A DNA stretch of 5,450 bases, taken from the NCBI RefSeq assembly GCF_902490045.1, contig NZ_CABUCJ010000144.1, forward strand, positions 1-5,450. Reading direction: 5' to 3'. Source of the DNA: an uncultured Anaerotruncus sp. (GTDB taxonomy: Bacteria; Bacillota; Clostridia; Oscillospirales; Ruminococcaceae). Position numbers and translations under genes: made by a program. The stretch's first letter is position 1. Each line of letters starts with the position of its first letter. Below the pieces are notes generated by a model. That model ran no database searches. It was not told the DNA's origin and saw nothing but the letters and a program-made list of their open reading frames with translations. Positions 1 to 5,196 of the stretch are shown in pieces.

Positions 1-23
1 GGAGCCCCCTTAGGCGGACTTTT

Positions 24-53
24 GGTTCCTTTTCGTCCGTCCGAAAAGGAACC
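24..53. repeat. 12-bp perfect inverted repeat (hairpin)
   Basis: The arms at 24-35 (GGTTCCTTTTCG) and 42-53 (CGAAAAGGAACC) are perfectly complementary around a 6-base loop. No T run follows the stem on either strand, so it does not look like a standard intrinsic terminator. It is the outermost of three hairpins lying downstream of the coat gene pair. Its function is unknown; it may protect the mRNA 3' end or belong to the control region of a gene beyond the left edge. Confidence 0.6.
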
Positions 54-83
54 CGTGGGCGCGGCGGAACGCGCAAGTAATTC

Positions 84-104
84 TTGCCGCTTGAAAAGCG
101 GCAA
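84..104. repeat. 9-bp perfect inverted repeat (hairpin)
   Basis: The arms at 84-92 (TTGCCGCTT) and 96-104 (AAGCGGCAA) pair perfectly around a 3-base loop. It shares the GCCGCT/AGCGGC core with the neighbouring hairpin at 121-137, so the two may be related copies. Read on the minus strand, the stem is followed by GAATTACTT, which is only weakly T-rich. It may form part of a loose transcript-end region for the coat genes. Confidence 0.5.
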
Positions 105-120
105 TTCCCGTGAAAGCTCC

Positions 121-137
121 GCCGCTCCCCGAGCGGC
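121..137 (-). repeat. Hairpin just after the CotF-like gene stop codon
   Basis: The arms at 121-127 (GCCGCTC) and 131-137 (GAGCGGC) form a perfect 7-bp GC-rich stem with a 3-base loop. In minus-strand RNA it begins 5 bases after the TAG stop of the CotF-like gene at 143-145. The T-rich bases (ATTTT) lie before the stem rather than after it, so it lacks the normal form of an intrinsic terminator. It could still slow polymerase or stabilise the mRNA end. Confidence 0.4.
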
Positions 138-142
138 AAAAT

Positions 143-406
143 CTAATTCTGCGAGTACTGCTGCTTACACTGATCGATCTTCTTCTGTGGGGCGGACTCC
201 GTCTGGTACCAGCCGCGCTTGACCATCTCGTCAAAGACCTCGTGCTGAATCTGGTGTTCCTCATTGAGAATGTTCATCAGCTCGCTCATGACGGCGGGCG
301 ACGCACATTCGTTCGCAAAGGTGTTGTACCCCTCTGTGACGAATTTCTGGCTCGAGAGCACATCCTCCATCATTTCGCGGTCGCCGAACGGTTTCTGCTG
401 GTTCAT
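143..406 (-). CDS. CotF-family spore coat protein, 87 aa
   Basis: This is a small, hydrophilic, predicted all-helical protein that resembles the coat F family, which occurs in the spore coat of Bacillus and Clostridia. It starts MNQQKPFGDREMMEDVLSSQ. The helix with SELMNILNEEHQIQHEVFDEM, followed by KRGWYQTE, fits the family pattern of a glutamate/histidine/glutamine-rich helix and a 'G-Y/W-Y' turn. The open frame extends 24 codons upstream, but I chose the ATG at 406 because AGGAGGGC lies just before it (412-419) and the extension overlaps the preceding gene with unrelated residues. That ribosome binding site overlaps the TAG stop (419-417) of the upstream coat-like gene, so the two are probably co-translated. 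No signal peptide or membrane segment is seen. Family assignment is by pattern recognition only, and the exact role in the coat is unknown. Confidence 0.8.
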   Translation of the reverse strand: MNQQKPFGDREMMEDVLSSQKFVTEGYNTFANECASPAVMSELMNILNEEHQIQHEVFDEMVKRGWYQTESAPQKKIDQCKQQYSQN

Positions 407-411
407 GAGCG

Positions 412-419
412 CCCTCCTA
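412..419 (-). promoter_or_regulatory. Ribosome binding site of the CotF-like gene
   Basis: The minus strand reads AGGAGGGC five bases before the ATG at 406. It is a near-consensus Shine-Dalgarno sequence that fixes the start codon. It contains part of the TAG stop codon of the preceding gene (419-417), which suggests translational coupling. Confidence 0.8.
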
Positions 420-599
420 ACCCAGCTGCTGGAGCAGCCGGTCATAATGGTTTTGGTGTTTCGCGGAGTTCTGTTCAAACTGGGTTTTGAGCTGCGGGTC
501 GGTGGTCATCTGGGCGTAAAGCGCGAACTTTTTGACGAGCGTCTGTTCCACGCCGAGCTGGTCCTCGATGGCGGAAAGTTCTTTGGACGTCAAAGGCAT
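417..599 (-). CDS. Small CotF-like spore coat protein, 60 aa
   Basis: The protein begins MPLTSKELSAIEDQLGVEQT and continues through KKFALYAQMTTDP to the end KHQNHYDRLLQQLG. It is predicted helical and hydrophilic and has no membrane segment. The 'SKELSAIEDQL..EQ.LVKK...YA....DPQLK' pattern and the 'KHQNHY..LL' ending match small coat F-like proteins of Clostridia, which often occur in pairs with a longer CotF protein, as here. A TTG at 608 is in frame, but the ATG at 599 is preferred. AAGGAGG (615-609) lies 9 bases before that ATG, whereas it would directly abut the TTG. The gene precedes the 87-residue CotF-like gene with only 10 bases between them. Its ribosome binding site lies in the 3' arm of the hairpin at 609-651, so expression may depend on how the transcript starts. 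The family call is moderately certain and the function is inferred. Confidence 0.72.
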   Translation of the reverse strand: MPLTSKELSAIEDQLGVEQTLVKKFALYAQMTTDPQLKTQFEQNSAKHQNHYDRLLQQLG

Positions 600-608
600 A
601 AAAAACAA

Positions 609-651
609 CCTCCTTCAATTGGGATACCTAAAGTATTCCAACCGAAGGAGG
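609..651 (-). terminator. Terminator-like hairpin carrying the next gene's Shine-Dalgarno
   Basis: The arms at 609-627 and 633-651 form a 19-bp stem around a 5-base loop (628-632). In minus-strand RNA the stem has two G-U pairs and one A-C mismatch; all other positions are Watson-Crick. The stem starts 19 bases after the mreB stop (673-671) and is followed by TTGTTTTTT, as in an intrinsic terminator. The end of its 3' arm is AAGGAGG, the only ribosome binding site for the 60-residue coat-like gene, and the T tract is the spacer to that gene's ATG. The terminator role follows from its form. The masking of the ribosome binding site is inferred. Confidence 0.75.
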
Positions 652-670
652 CAAATATACGGTTGCCCGC

Positions 671-1687
671 TCAGTGGCGGTGGGTGGAGGAGGCCACAAA
701 ACCATCCACGAGCTGGTCGATATACTGGAAGGATAGACCGGTTCCGACCGCGACGCATTCAACGGGATTTTCCGCGAGGCGCACCGGCATCTTGAGTTCG
801 CGGGACATATAGACCTCCATGCCGTGGAGCATCGCGCCGCCGCCGGTCATGACCATGCCGTTGGTGAAAATGTCCCCGACAAGCTCGGGCGGCGTGCGCT
901 CGACGACCGAATGGACCGCCGCGCGGATTTCGTCCACCAGCTCGACCATCACCGGATAGAGCTCCCTCCGGGTGAGCAGCACCTTGGTCGGCAGTCCGGT
1001 CGCGAGGTGGCGGCCCTTCACCTCATAGGTCTTGTCCTCCGCGTCGCGGTCGACGCTCGCAATCGCGATCTTGACACGCTCGGCCATCCGCTCGCCGAGC
1101 AGGACATTGTAGCGGGAACGCATGTATTTGATGATCGCGGCGTTGAACTTGTCCCCCGCGAGCTTGATCGACGTCTTGCAGACGATGCCGTTGAGGGAGA
1201 GCACCGCGATATCGCTCGTGCCGCCGCCGATGTCGAGGATGAGGTTGCCGTTCGGCCGGGAGATGTCGATGCCCGCGCCGATTGCCGCCGCCACCGGCTC
1301 CTCGATCAGGTAGACGCTGCGCGCGCCCGCCTGCACGGCGGCGTCAACCGCCGCCTGCGCCTCCACGCCGGTGATGAGCGAGGGCACGCAGAGCGCCACC
1401 CGCGGCTTCATCATGTTGTTGGGGCAGGCCTTTTTCATGAAGTATTTGATCATCGCCTCGGTCATCTTGTAGTCGGAGATGACACCGTCCTCCAGCGGGC
1501 GGATGGCGGTGATCCGCGCGGGCGTCTTGCCGAGCATGTCGTGCGCCTCGTCGCCCACGCTGAGCACGTCCCCGGTGCGGGTGTTGATCGCCACGACCGA
1601 GGGCTCCCGCAGCACGATGCCGTGCGCGCCGTTATAGACGAGTACCGTCGCCGTTCCCAGGTCGATCCCGATGTCGATTGAATTCAT
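671..1687 (-). CDS. mreB: MreB/Mbl-family rod-shape-determining actin homologue, 338 aa
   Basis: This is a bacterial actin that polymerises on ATP beneath the membrane and guides lateral wall synthesis. All the nucleotide-binding blocks are visible: phosphate-1 IDLGTATVLVY (residues 8-18), connect-1 YLIEEPVAAAIGAG (126-139), phosphate-2 LDIGGGTSDIA (151-161), the adenosine motif VMTGGGAMLHG (279-289) and connect-2 PVECVAVGTGL (308-318). GERMAERVKIA (198-208) is the family's GER-AE-IK segment. The length is normal. The ATG at 1687 was chosen because AGGGGGA lies just before it and the family N-terminus fits there; the 72-codon upstream extension is arginine-rich and overlaps comF. The 'GTA-VL' form of phosphate-1 and the lack of mreC/mreD alongside favour an Mbl-type paralogue, so 'mbl' would also be a fair name. 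Residue 14 is Thr where Asn is usual. The gene has its own promoter at 1730-1758 and a terminator-like hairpin after its stop. Confidence 0.93.
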   Translation of the reverse strand: MNSIDIGIDLGTATVLVYNGAHGIVLREPSVVAINTRTGDVLSVGDEAHDMLGKTPARITAIRPLEDGVISDYKMTEAMIKYFMKKACPNNMMKPRVALCVPSLITGVEAQAAVDAAVQAGARSVYLIEEPVAAAIGAGIDISRPNGNLILDIGGGTSDIAVLSLNGIVCKTSIKLAGDKFNAAIIKYMRSRYNVLLGERMAERVKIAIASVDRDAEDKTYEVKGRHLATGLPTKVLLTRRELYPVMVELVDEIRAAVHSVVERTPPELVGDIFTNGMVMTGGGAMLHGMEVYMSRELKMPVRLAENPVECVAVGTGLSFQYIDQLVDGFVASSTHRH

Positions 1688-1729
1688 ATTCGTCCCCCTG
1701 ACGGGCCCCGCCCGATTCATTACCGCACC

Positions 1730-1758
1730 ATTATACAACATTTTACAGCACATTTCAA
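1730..1758 (-). promoter_or_regulatory. Sigma-A-type promoter of mreB/mbl
   Basis: The minus strand reads TTGAAA (1758-1753), a 17-base spacer, then a perfect TATAAT (1735-1730). Transcription would begin near 1723 and leave a leader of about 36 bases before the ATG. The -35 box overlaps the comF stop codon TGA (1757-1755), so there is no intergenic space between comF and this promoter. No terminator is seen between comF and mreB, so read-through from the recD2-comF transcript is also possible. Confidence 0.85.
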
Positions 1759-2483
1759 CGCCGGCCGCCATTTGCCGCCATTTCCCTCTGTCCGGCGGGC
1801 GTCGTGGCCGCCGCGGCGAGGAAAACCTCCCCCGCGCCCGCCTTTTTGAGAAGCGCCGCGCACCGGCGGGCCGTCGCGCCCGTCGTGAGCACGTCGTCCA
1901 CAAGCAGCACCCGCTCCCCGTTGAGCGCCGCGCCCCGGCAGAGGGTGAACGCCTCCCGCGCGTTTTGTTCCCGCGCCGCAGCGCCCTCCTGCCGCGCCTG
2001 CGCGCCGCCCCTTCCCGTGTGGGCCAGAAGCCCGCCCACGACGGGCGCGCTCAACCGCCGGGAAAGCTCGCGCGCCAGCAGCTCGGTCTGGCAGAATCCC
2101 CGCTGGCGGAGCTTTTTACGGTGGAGCGGCACCCAGGTGACCAGGTCGAACGCCCCGTCCCCAAAGTCGCCGCGCACCCGCTTTGCCATCAGCGCCGCGA
2201 GGAAGGGCGCGTAATAGCTGCGCCCGCTGTATTTGTACCGGTGGATGCCCCGGCGCACGCCGCCCTCATACCAGAGCGCCGCGGACACGCCGTCGCAGAC
2301 CGGGCCGGACGCGCCGCATGCGCACCGGTCCGTCCGCTTGCCACAGCCGGGACAGGCTTCCCCCGCCGTTTCCGGCAGCCCGCATTCCCCGCACAGCCAC
2401 CCCTCCCCCGCGAGCACCCGCCCGCAGAGAAAGCATTTGTGCGGGAAGAGCAGGGTGAGCGCGCGCTCCCACAGGCTAGTCAT
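1755..2483 (-). CDS. comF: ComF-family phosphoribosyltransferase-like protein, 242 aa
   Basis: ComF/ComFC proteins are cytoplasmic phosphoribosyltransferase-fold proteins needed for uptake of transforming single-stranded DNA in competent bacteria; their substrate is not settled. The N-terminus carries a double zinc ribbon: CFLC (17-20), CGEC (31-34), CPGC (44-47) and CAC (54-56). Next come HRYKYSGR (81-88), the conserved VPLH (118-121) and KLRQRGFCQTELLA (124-137), then the PRPP-binding loop VLLVDDVLTTGAT (192-204). The length is typical. The ATG at 2483 is preceded by GGGGGAGGT and overlaps the recD2 stop (2478-2476) by 8 bases, so translation is probably coupled to recD2. The C-terminal end is a short variable tail. 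The family is clear, but whether this organism takes up DNA cannot be judged from one gene. Homologues are widespread in bacteria not known to be competent. Confidence 0.92.
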   Translation of the reverse strand: MTSLWERALTLLFPHKCFLCGRVLAGEGWLCGECGLPETAGEACPGCGKRTDRCACGASGPVCDGVSAALWYEGGVRRGIHRYKYSGRSYYAPFLAALMAKRVRGDFGDGAFDLVTWVPLHRKKLRQRGFCQTELLARELSRRLSAPVVGGLLAHTGRGGAQARQEGAAAREQNAREAFTLCRGAALNGERVLLVDDVLTTGATARRCAALLKKAGAGEVFLAAAATTPAGQREMAANGGRR

Positions 2484-4698
2484 CGCACACCTCCCCCAGC
2501 AAAAACCGCAGGTTGGCGTAGCGGCGGGTCCGTTTGTGGCTCTGCACCATCGTGCGCACCGCCGAGGCCGAGCCGAGGATGATGAGCAGCTTTTTCGCGC
2601 GGGTGACCGCCGTGTAGAGCAGGCTCCGGTAATACATGCGGCTGCGCCCCTCCGCGAGCGGCAGGATGACCGCGTCGTACTCGTTGCCCTGGCTCTTGTG
2701 CACGGTGATCGCGTAGGCGAGCTCGAGCTCGCCCGCCATGTCGAACGAATACTCGGCGCGCCGCCCCTCGTCGAACCGCACGATGATCGACGAGGAGGGG
2801 CGGTTGATGAGCTCGATCACGCCGATGTCGCCGTTGAAGATGCCCAAACCCTCCTCGCCGTCCTCCTTCTCCCACAGGAGATCGTAGTTGTTCTTCACCT
2901 GCATGACCTTGTCCCCCTCGCGCAGCGTCTGGGGGCCGGCGGAAAACTCCTTTTTGCGCTCGTCGGGCGGGTTGAGCGCCTGCTGGAGCACCCGGTTGAG
3001 CTCCCCGGCGCCCGCCGCGCCCACCCTTGTCGGCGCGATCACCTGGATGTCCCACATCGGCGAAAAGCCGTAGCTCTTGGGCAGCCGCCGCGCGCAGAGG
3101 TCGGCGGCGGTGGCGCAGATGCGCGCCGACTGCTGCTCGGGCAGGAAGAAAAAGTCGTTGTCACGCACGTCGAGACGCGGCTCCTCCCCCGAGACGATCG
3201 CGTGCGCGTTGGTGACGATGAGGCTTTGGGCCGCCTGCCGGAAGATCTCCGACAGGTGCACGACCGGCAGCTTTCCGCTGTCGATGAGGTCGCTCAGGAT
3301 GTTTCCCGCGCCGACCGACGGGAGCTGGTCGGGGTCGCCGACGAGGATGAGCCGGCAGGAGAACTTGACGGCGCGCAGGAGCGACTCGAAGAGGAGCGTG
3401 TCCATCATCGAGGTCTCGTCGATGATGACCGCCTCGCAGGGCAGCGGGTTTTTCTCCCCGCGCTTGAATTTGGTGACCCCCGAGCCGTCGTCGAAGTCGA
3501 CCTCGAGCAGGCGGTGAACCGTCTTGGCCTCCACGCCGGTCAATTCGCTCATCCGCTTGGCGGCGCGCCCGGTCGGCGCGGCGAGCGCGACCTTCTCCCC
3601 CATCTGCCCGAGCAGCCGGATGATCGCCGAGATCGCCGTCGTCTTTCCGGTGCCGGGGCCGCCGGTCAGGATCATGAGGGGGGCGGTCACCGCCGTAACG
3701 ATCGCCTCCCGCTGGAGCGCCGCGTAGGTGATCCCCTGCTTTTCCTCGAGCGCGGAGATCGCCGCCTCGAGATCGGGGGTGAGGCCCTCCCCCTTCTGGC
3801 CGCGCATGAGGGAGAGCTTGGAGGCGATGTAGCACTCCGCCTCGTAATAGCGGGGAACGTACAGGAAGGGCTCCCCCTTTACATCGAGCCGAACCAGCTC
3901 CCCGCGCGCCACGAGCTCCTCGAGCACGTCGGCGGCGTGGTAGCTGTCCGTGCCGACCAGCCGCGCCGCCGTCTCGAGCAGCTTCGGCTCGGGCAGGCAG
4001 GTGTGGCCGTTGTTCATGCTGTTGTGGCGCAGCACGTGCAGGATGCCCGCGGCAATCCGCTCGAAGCTGTCGGGCGCGAGTCCCGCCGCGTCGGCCGCGG
4101 CGTCCGCCGTCTCGAACGGCACGCCGATCTCCTCGCAGCAGAGCACATAGGGGTTCTGCGACACGATCTCCTGCGCCTGGGGGCCGAACTTCTTCCACGC
4201 CTTGATCGCAAACGGCGCGGGAACGCCGATTTTCGCCAGATATAACATTACAGTTCGTATACCGAACAATTTTCGATACTCATTGGAAATTTGTTCCGCT
4301 TTTTTTGGCGAAATTCCGGAAACCTCGGTAAGCCTTGCCGGATTCTGTTCGATCACGGTAAGCGTCTCGTCCCCGAACCGCGCGACCAGCCTCCCGGCGG
4401 TCTTGGGACCGATCCCCCTGACCGCGCCGGAGGAGAGGTAGGAGGCGATGGCGGCGGCGGTCGCCGGGAGCAGCCGCTCATACTTGTCCGCCTTGAGCTG
4501 GAGACCGTATTTGGGGTGGGTGGCGTACACCCCCTCGACGATGAGCGTCTCGCCGACGGCGATGCCCGCGAACTCCCCGACCACGGTGACCAGCTCGCCG
4601 CCGGCCGAAAGCTCAAGCACCGTAAAGCCCGTCTGCTCGCTGTGGAAGACGACCGTCTCCACCCCGCCCTCCAGCCGGTAGCGTTCGCCAAGCTCCAT
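2476..4698 (-). CDS. recD2: RecD2 (YrrC-type) ATP-dependent 5'-3' DNA helicase, 740 aa
   Basis: RecD2 is a superfamily 1B helicase that acts without RecB and RecC, linked in other bacteria to repair and replication-fork maintenance. The N-terminal region (about 1-75) looks like the OB-fold part. Helix-hairpin-helix segments follow, RGIGPKTAGRLV (94-105) and VSGISPKKAEQI (126-137). The helicase motifs are complete: Walker A GGPGTGKT (346-353), APTGRAAKRM (374-383), TVHRLL (393-398), Walker B-like VIIDETSMMD (424-433), GDPDQLPSVGAG (454-465), FRQ (486-488), FNGDIG (621-626), YAITVHKSQGNEYD (662-675) and LLYTAVTRAKK (693-703). The length is typical. The ATG at 4698 follows GGAGGG by 8 bases. A promoter lies at 4756-4784 and the gene overlaps comF at its 3' end. 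Codons for residues about 127-156 are AT-rich (33 G/C of 90 bases at 4231-4320) within a strongly G/C-rich gene, while the protein there looks normal. Confidence 0.96.
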   Translation of the reverse strand: MELGERYRLEGGVETVVFHSEQTGFTVLELSAGGELVTVVGEFAGIAVGETLIVEGVYATHPKYGLQLKADKYERLLPATAAAIASYLSSGAVRGIGPKTAGRLVARFGDETLTVIEQNPARLTEVSGISPKKAEQISNEYRKLFGIRTVMLYLAKIGVPAPFAIKAWKKFGPQAQEIVSQNPYVLCCEEIGVPFETADAAADAAGLAPDSFERIAAGILHVLRHNSMNNGHTCLPEPKLLETAARLVGTDSYHAADVLEELVARGELVRLDVKGEPFLYVPRYYEAECYIASKLSLMRGQKGEGLTPDLEAAISALEEKQGITYAALQREAIVTAVTAPLMILTGGPGTGKTTAISAIIRLLGQMGEKVALAAPTGRAAKRMSELTGVEAKTVHRLLEVDFDDGSGVTKFKRGEKNPLPCEAVIIDETSMMDTLLFESLLRAVKFSCRLILVGDPDQLPSVGAGNILSDLIDSGKLPVVHLSEIFRQAAQSLIVTNAHAIVSGEEPRLDVRDNDFFFLPEQQSARICATAADLCARRLPKSYGFSPMWDIQVIAPTRVGAAGAGELNRVLQQALNPPDERKKEFSAGPQTLREGDKVMQVKNNYDLLWEKEDGEEGLGIFNGDIGVIELINRPSSSIIVRFDEGRRAEYSFDMAGELELAYAITVHKSQGNEYDAVILPLAEGRSRMYYRSLLYTAVTRAKKLLIILGSASAVRTMVQSHKRTRRYANLRFLLGEVCDD

Positions 4699-4755
4699 TT
4701 TCCGTTCCCTCCCGCGCGAAAATCGGCCCCGCGGCCGCGGTTTTATACAGCTATC

Positions 4756-4784
4756 ATTATAGCCGTCCGCGCAGGAAAGCGCAA
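4756..4784 (-). promoter_or_regulatory. Sigma-A-type promoter of recD2-comF
   Basis: The minus strand reads TTGCGC (4784-4779), a 17-base spacer, then a perfect TATAAT (4761-4756). The predicted start near 4749 gives a leader of about 50 bases before the recD2 ATG. A short inverted repeat, GCTAT-N4-ATAGC (4750-4763), covers the -10 box and could be an operator, though it is small. The promoter starts only 22 bases beyond the stop of the 109-residue gene, with no convincing terminator between them. Confidence 0.8.
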
Positions 4785-4806
4785 GCGCGCCGGGAGCCCC
4801 CGCCCG

Positions 4807-5136
4807 CTAGCACAGGAGCGCCGCCAGTTCCTCCGGAGAGCGGACGAACCGCACCCCCGCGCCTCGCGCGAGCTCCTCGCAGTCGTGGACGCCCGTTTCG
4901 TCGAGGCCCGCGTCGTAAAGCAGAAGCACTTGACCGCTCGGGTTGGATTCCCACTGGAGGCAGGCGTAGAAGAGGGACATCTGGTCGCCCGTGTTTTTCC
5001 CCTTCCCGCCGACCGGCACGACCTTGTAAACCCCGTTGCCTTTCCGGCTCAGGCGCACCGCGAGCCACGCGGCCGCGTGGATGAACCCGATACACGCGAA
5101 GACCGACAGCAGTCCGATTCCCAGGATGTGCAGCAT
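4807..5136 (-). CDS. Unrecognised protein with one N-terminal membrane segment, 109 aa
   Basis: I do not recognise a family. Residues about 3-29 (from HILGIGLLSVF to AAWLAV) form one hydrophobic helix followed by RLSRKG, so the protein is probably anchored with its C-terminal part in the cytoplasm. The soluble part includes YKVVPVGGKGKNTGDQ, then MSLFYACLQWE, a strand-like VLLLYDAGLDETG, and the end VRFVRSPEELAALLC. Alternating strand and helix segments around 'LLLYDAGLDE' suggest a small alpha/beta fold, which is inference only. The ATG at 5136 is supported by GAGGTGA seven bases upstream. That site lies in the 3' arm of the hairpin at 5139-5177. The gene sits between metK and the recD2 promoter. 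An overlapping longer frame starting at 5146 is arginine/glycine-rich and looks like a shadow. Whether the protein is made is unproven, but its composition, start and membrane segment argue for a real gene. Confidence 0.7.
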   Translation of the reverse strand: MLHILGIGLLSVFACIGFIHAAAWLAVRLSRKGNGVYKVVPVGGKGKNTGDQMSLFYACLQWESNPSGQVLLLYDAGLDETGVHDCEELARGAGVRFVRSPEELAALLC

Positions 5137-5138
5137 GA

Positions 5139-5177
5139 AAAATCACCTCGGAACATCCTATGTTCCGGGGTGATTTT
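5139..5177 (-). terminator. Hairpin terminator after metK, carrying the next gene's Shine-Dalgarno
   Basis: The arms at 5139-5155 and 5161-5177 form a 17-bp stem around a 5-base loop (5156-5160). The only flaw is 5148/5168, an A-C mismatch in minus-strand RNA and a G-U pair in plus-strand RNA. The stem begins with AAAA and ends with TTTT, so it could terminate in both directions. It starts 19 bases after the metK stop (5199-5197). Its 3' arm contains GAGGTGA, the ribosome binding site of the 109-residue gene, whose ATG follows two bases after the T tract. Confidence 0.8.
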
Positions 5178-5196
5178 GTGTGAGGCGTTTTGGGCC

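Noticed and set aside
1..142. Partial gene at the left edge
   Set aside because: No frame shows a recognisable protein, and the frames present are short and arginine/serine-rich. The stretch is better described by its hairpins.
824..1681. 285-codon open frame on the plus strand opposite mreB
   Set aside because: It is antisense to all the conserved MreB blocks, is rich in R, D, H and V, and has no recognisable domain. It is another composition-driven shadow.
1688..1903. N-terminal extension of MreB by 72 residues
   Set aside because: The added residues are arginine-rich and overlap comF and the mreB promoter. A good ribosome binding site and the family N-terminus place the start at 1687.
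3161..4198. 345-codon minus-strand frame inside recD2
   Set aside because: It lies wholly within recD2 in another frame and is made of R/G/A-rich low-complexity sequence, while the recD2 frame holds every helicase motif.
2233..4245. 670-codon open frame on the plus strand opposite recD2
   Set aside because: It is fully antisense to a clear helicase gene. Its residues are mostly R, A, H, L, V, E and D in no known motif, and it ends where the AT-rich patch begins. Strong G/C bias at third positions produces such frames.
4253..4267. LexA (SOS) operator inside recD2
   Set aside because: The Gram-positive LexA box is CGAAC-N4-GTTCG. Here the half-sites are in reverse order with a 5-base spacer, and the site is inside the gene.
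4729..4740. 12-bp perfect palindrome CCGCGGCCGCGG in the recD2 leader
   Set aside because: Pure G/C palindromes of this size are not surprising at this base composition, and no loop or T tract makes it a clear regulatory element.
4757..5146. 129-codon minus-strand frame overlapping the 109-residue gene
   Set aside because: It lies in a different frame, is R/G/P-rich and lacks a membrane segment. The ribosome binding site spacing fits the ATG at 5136 better.
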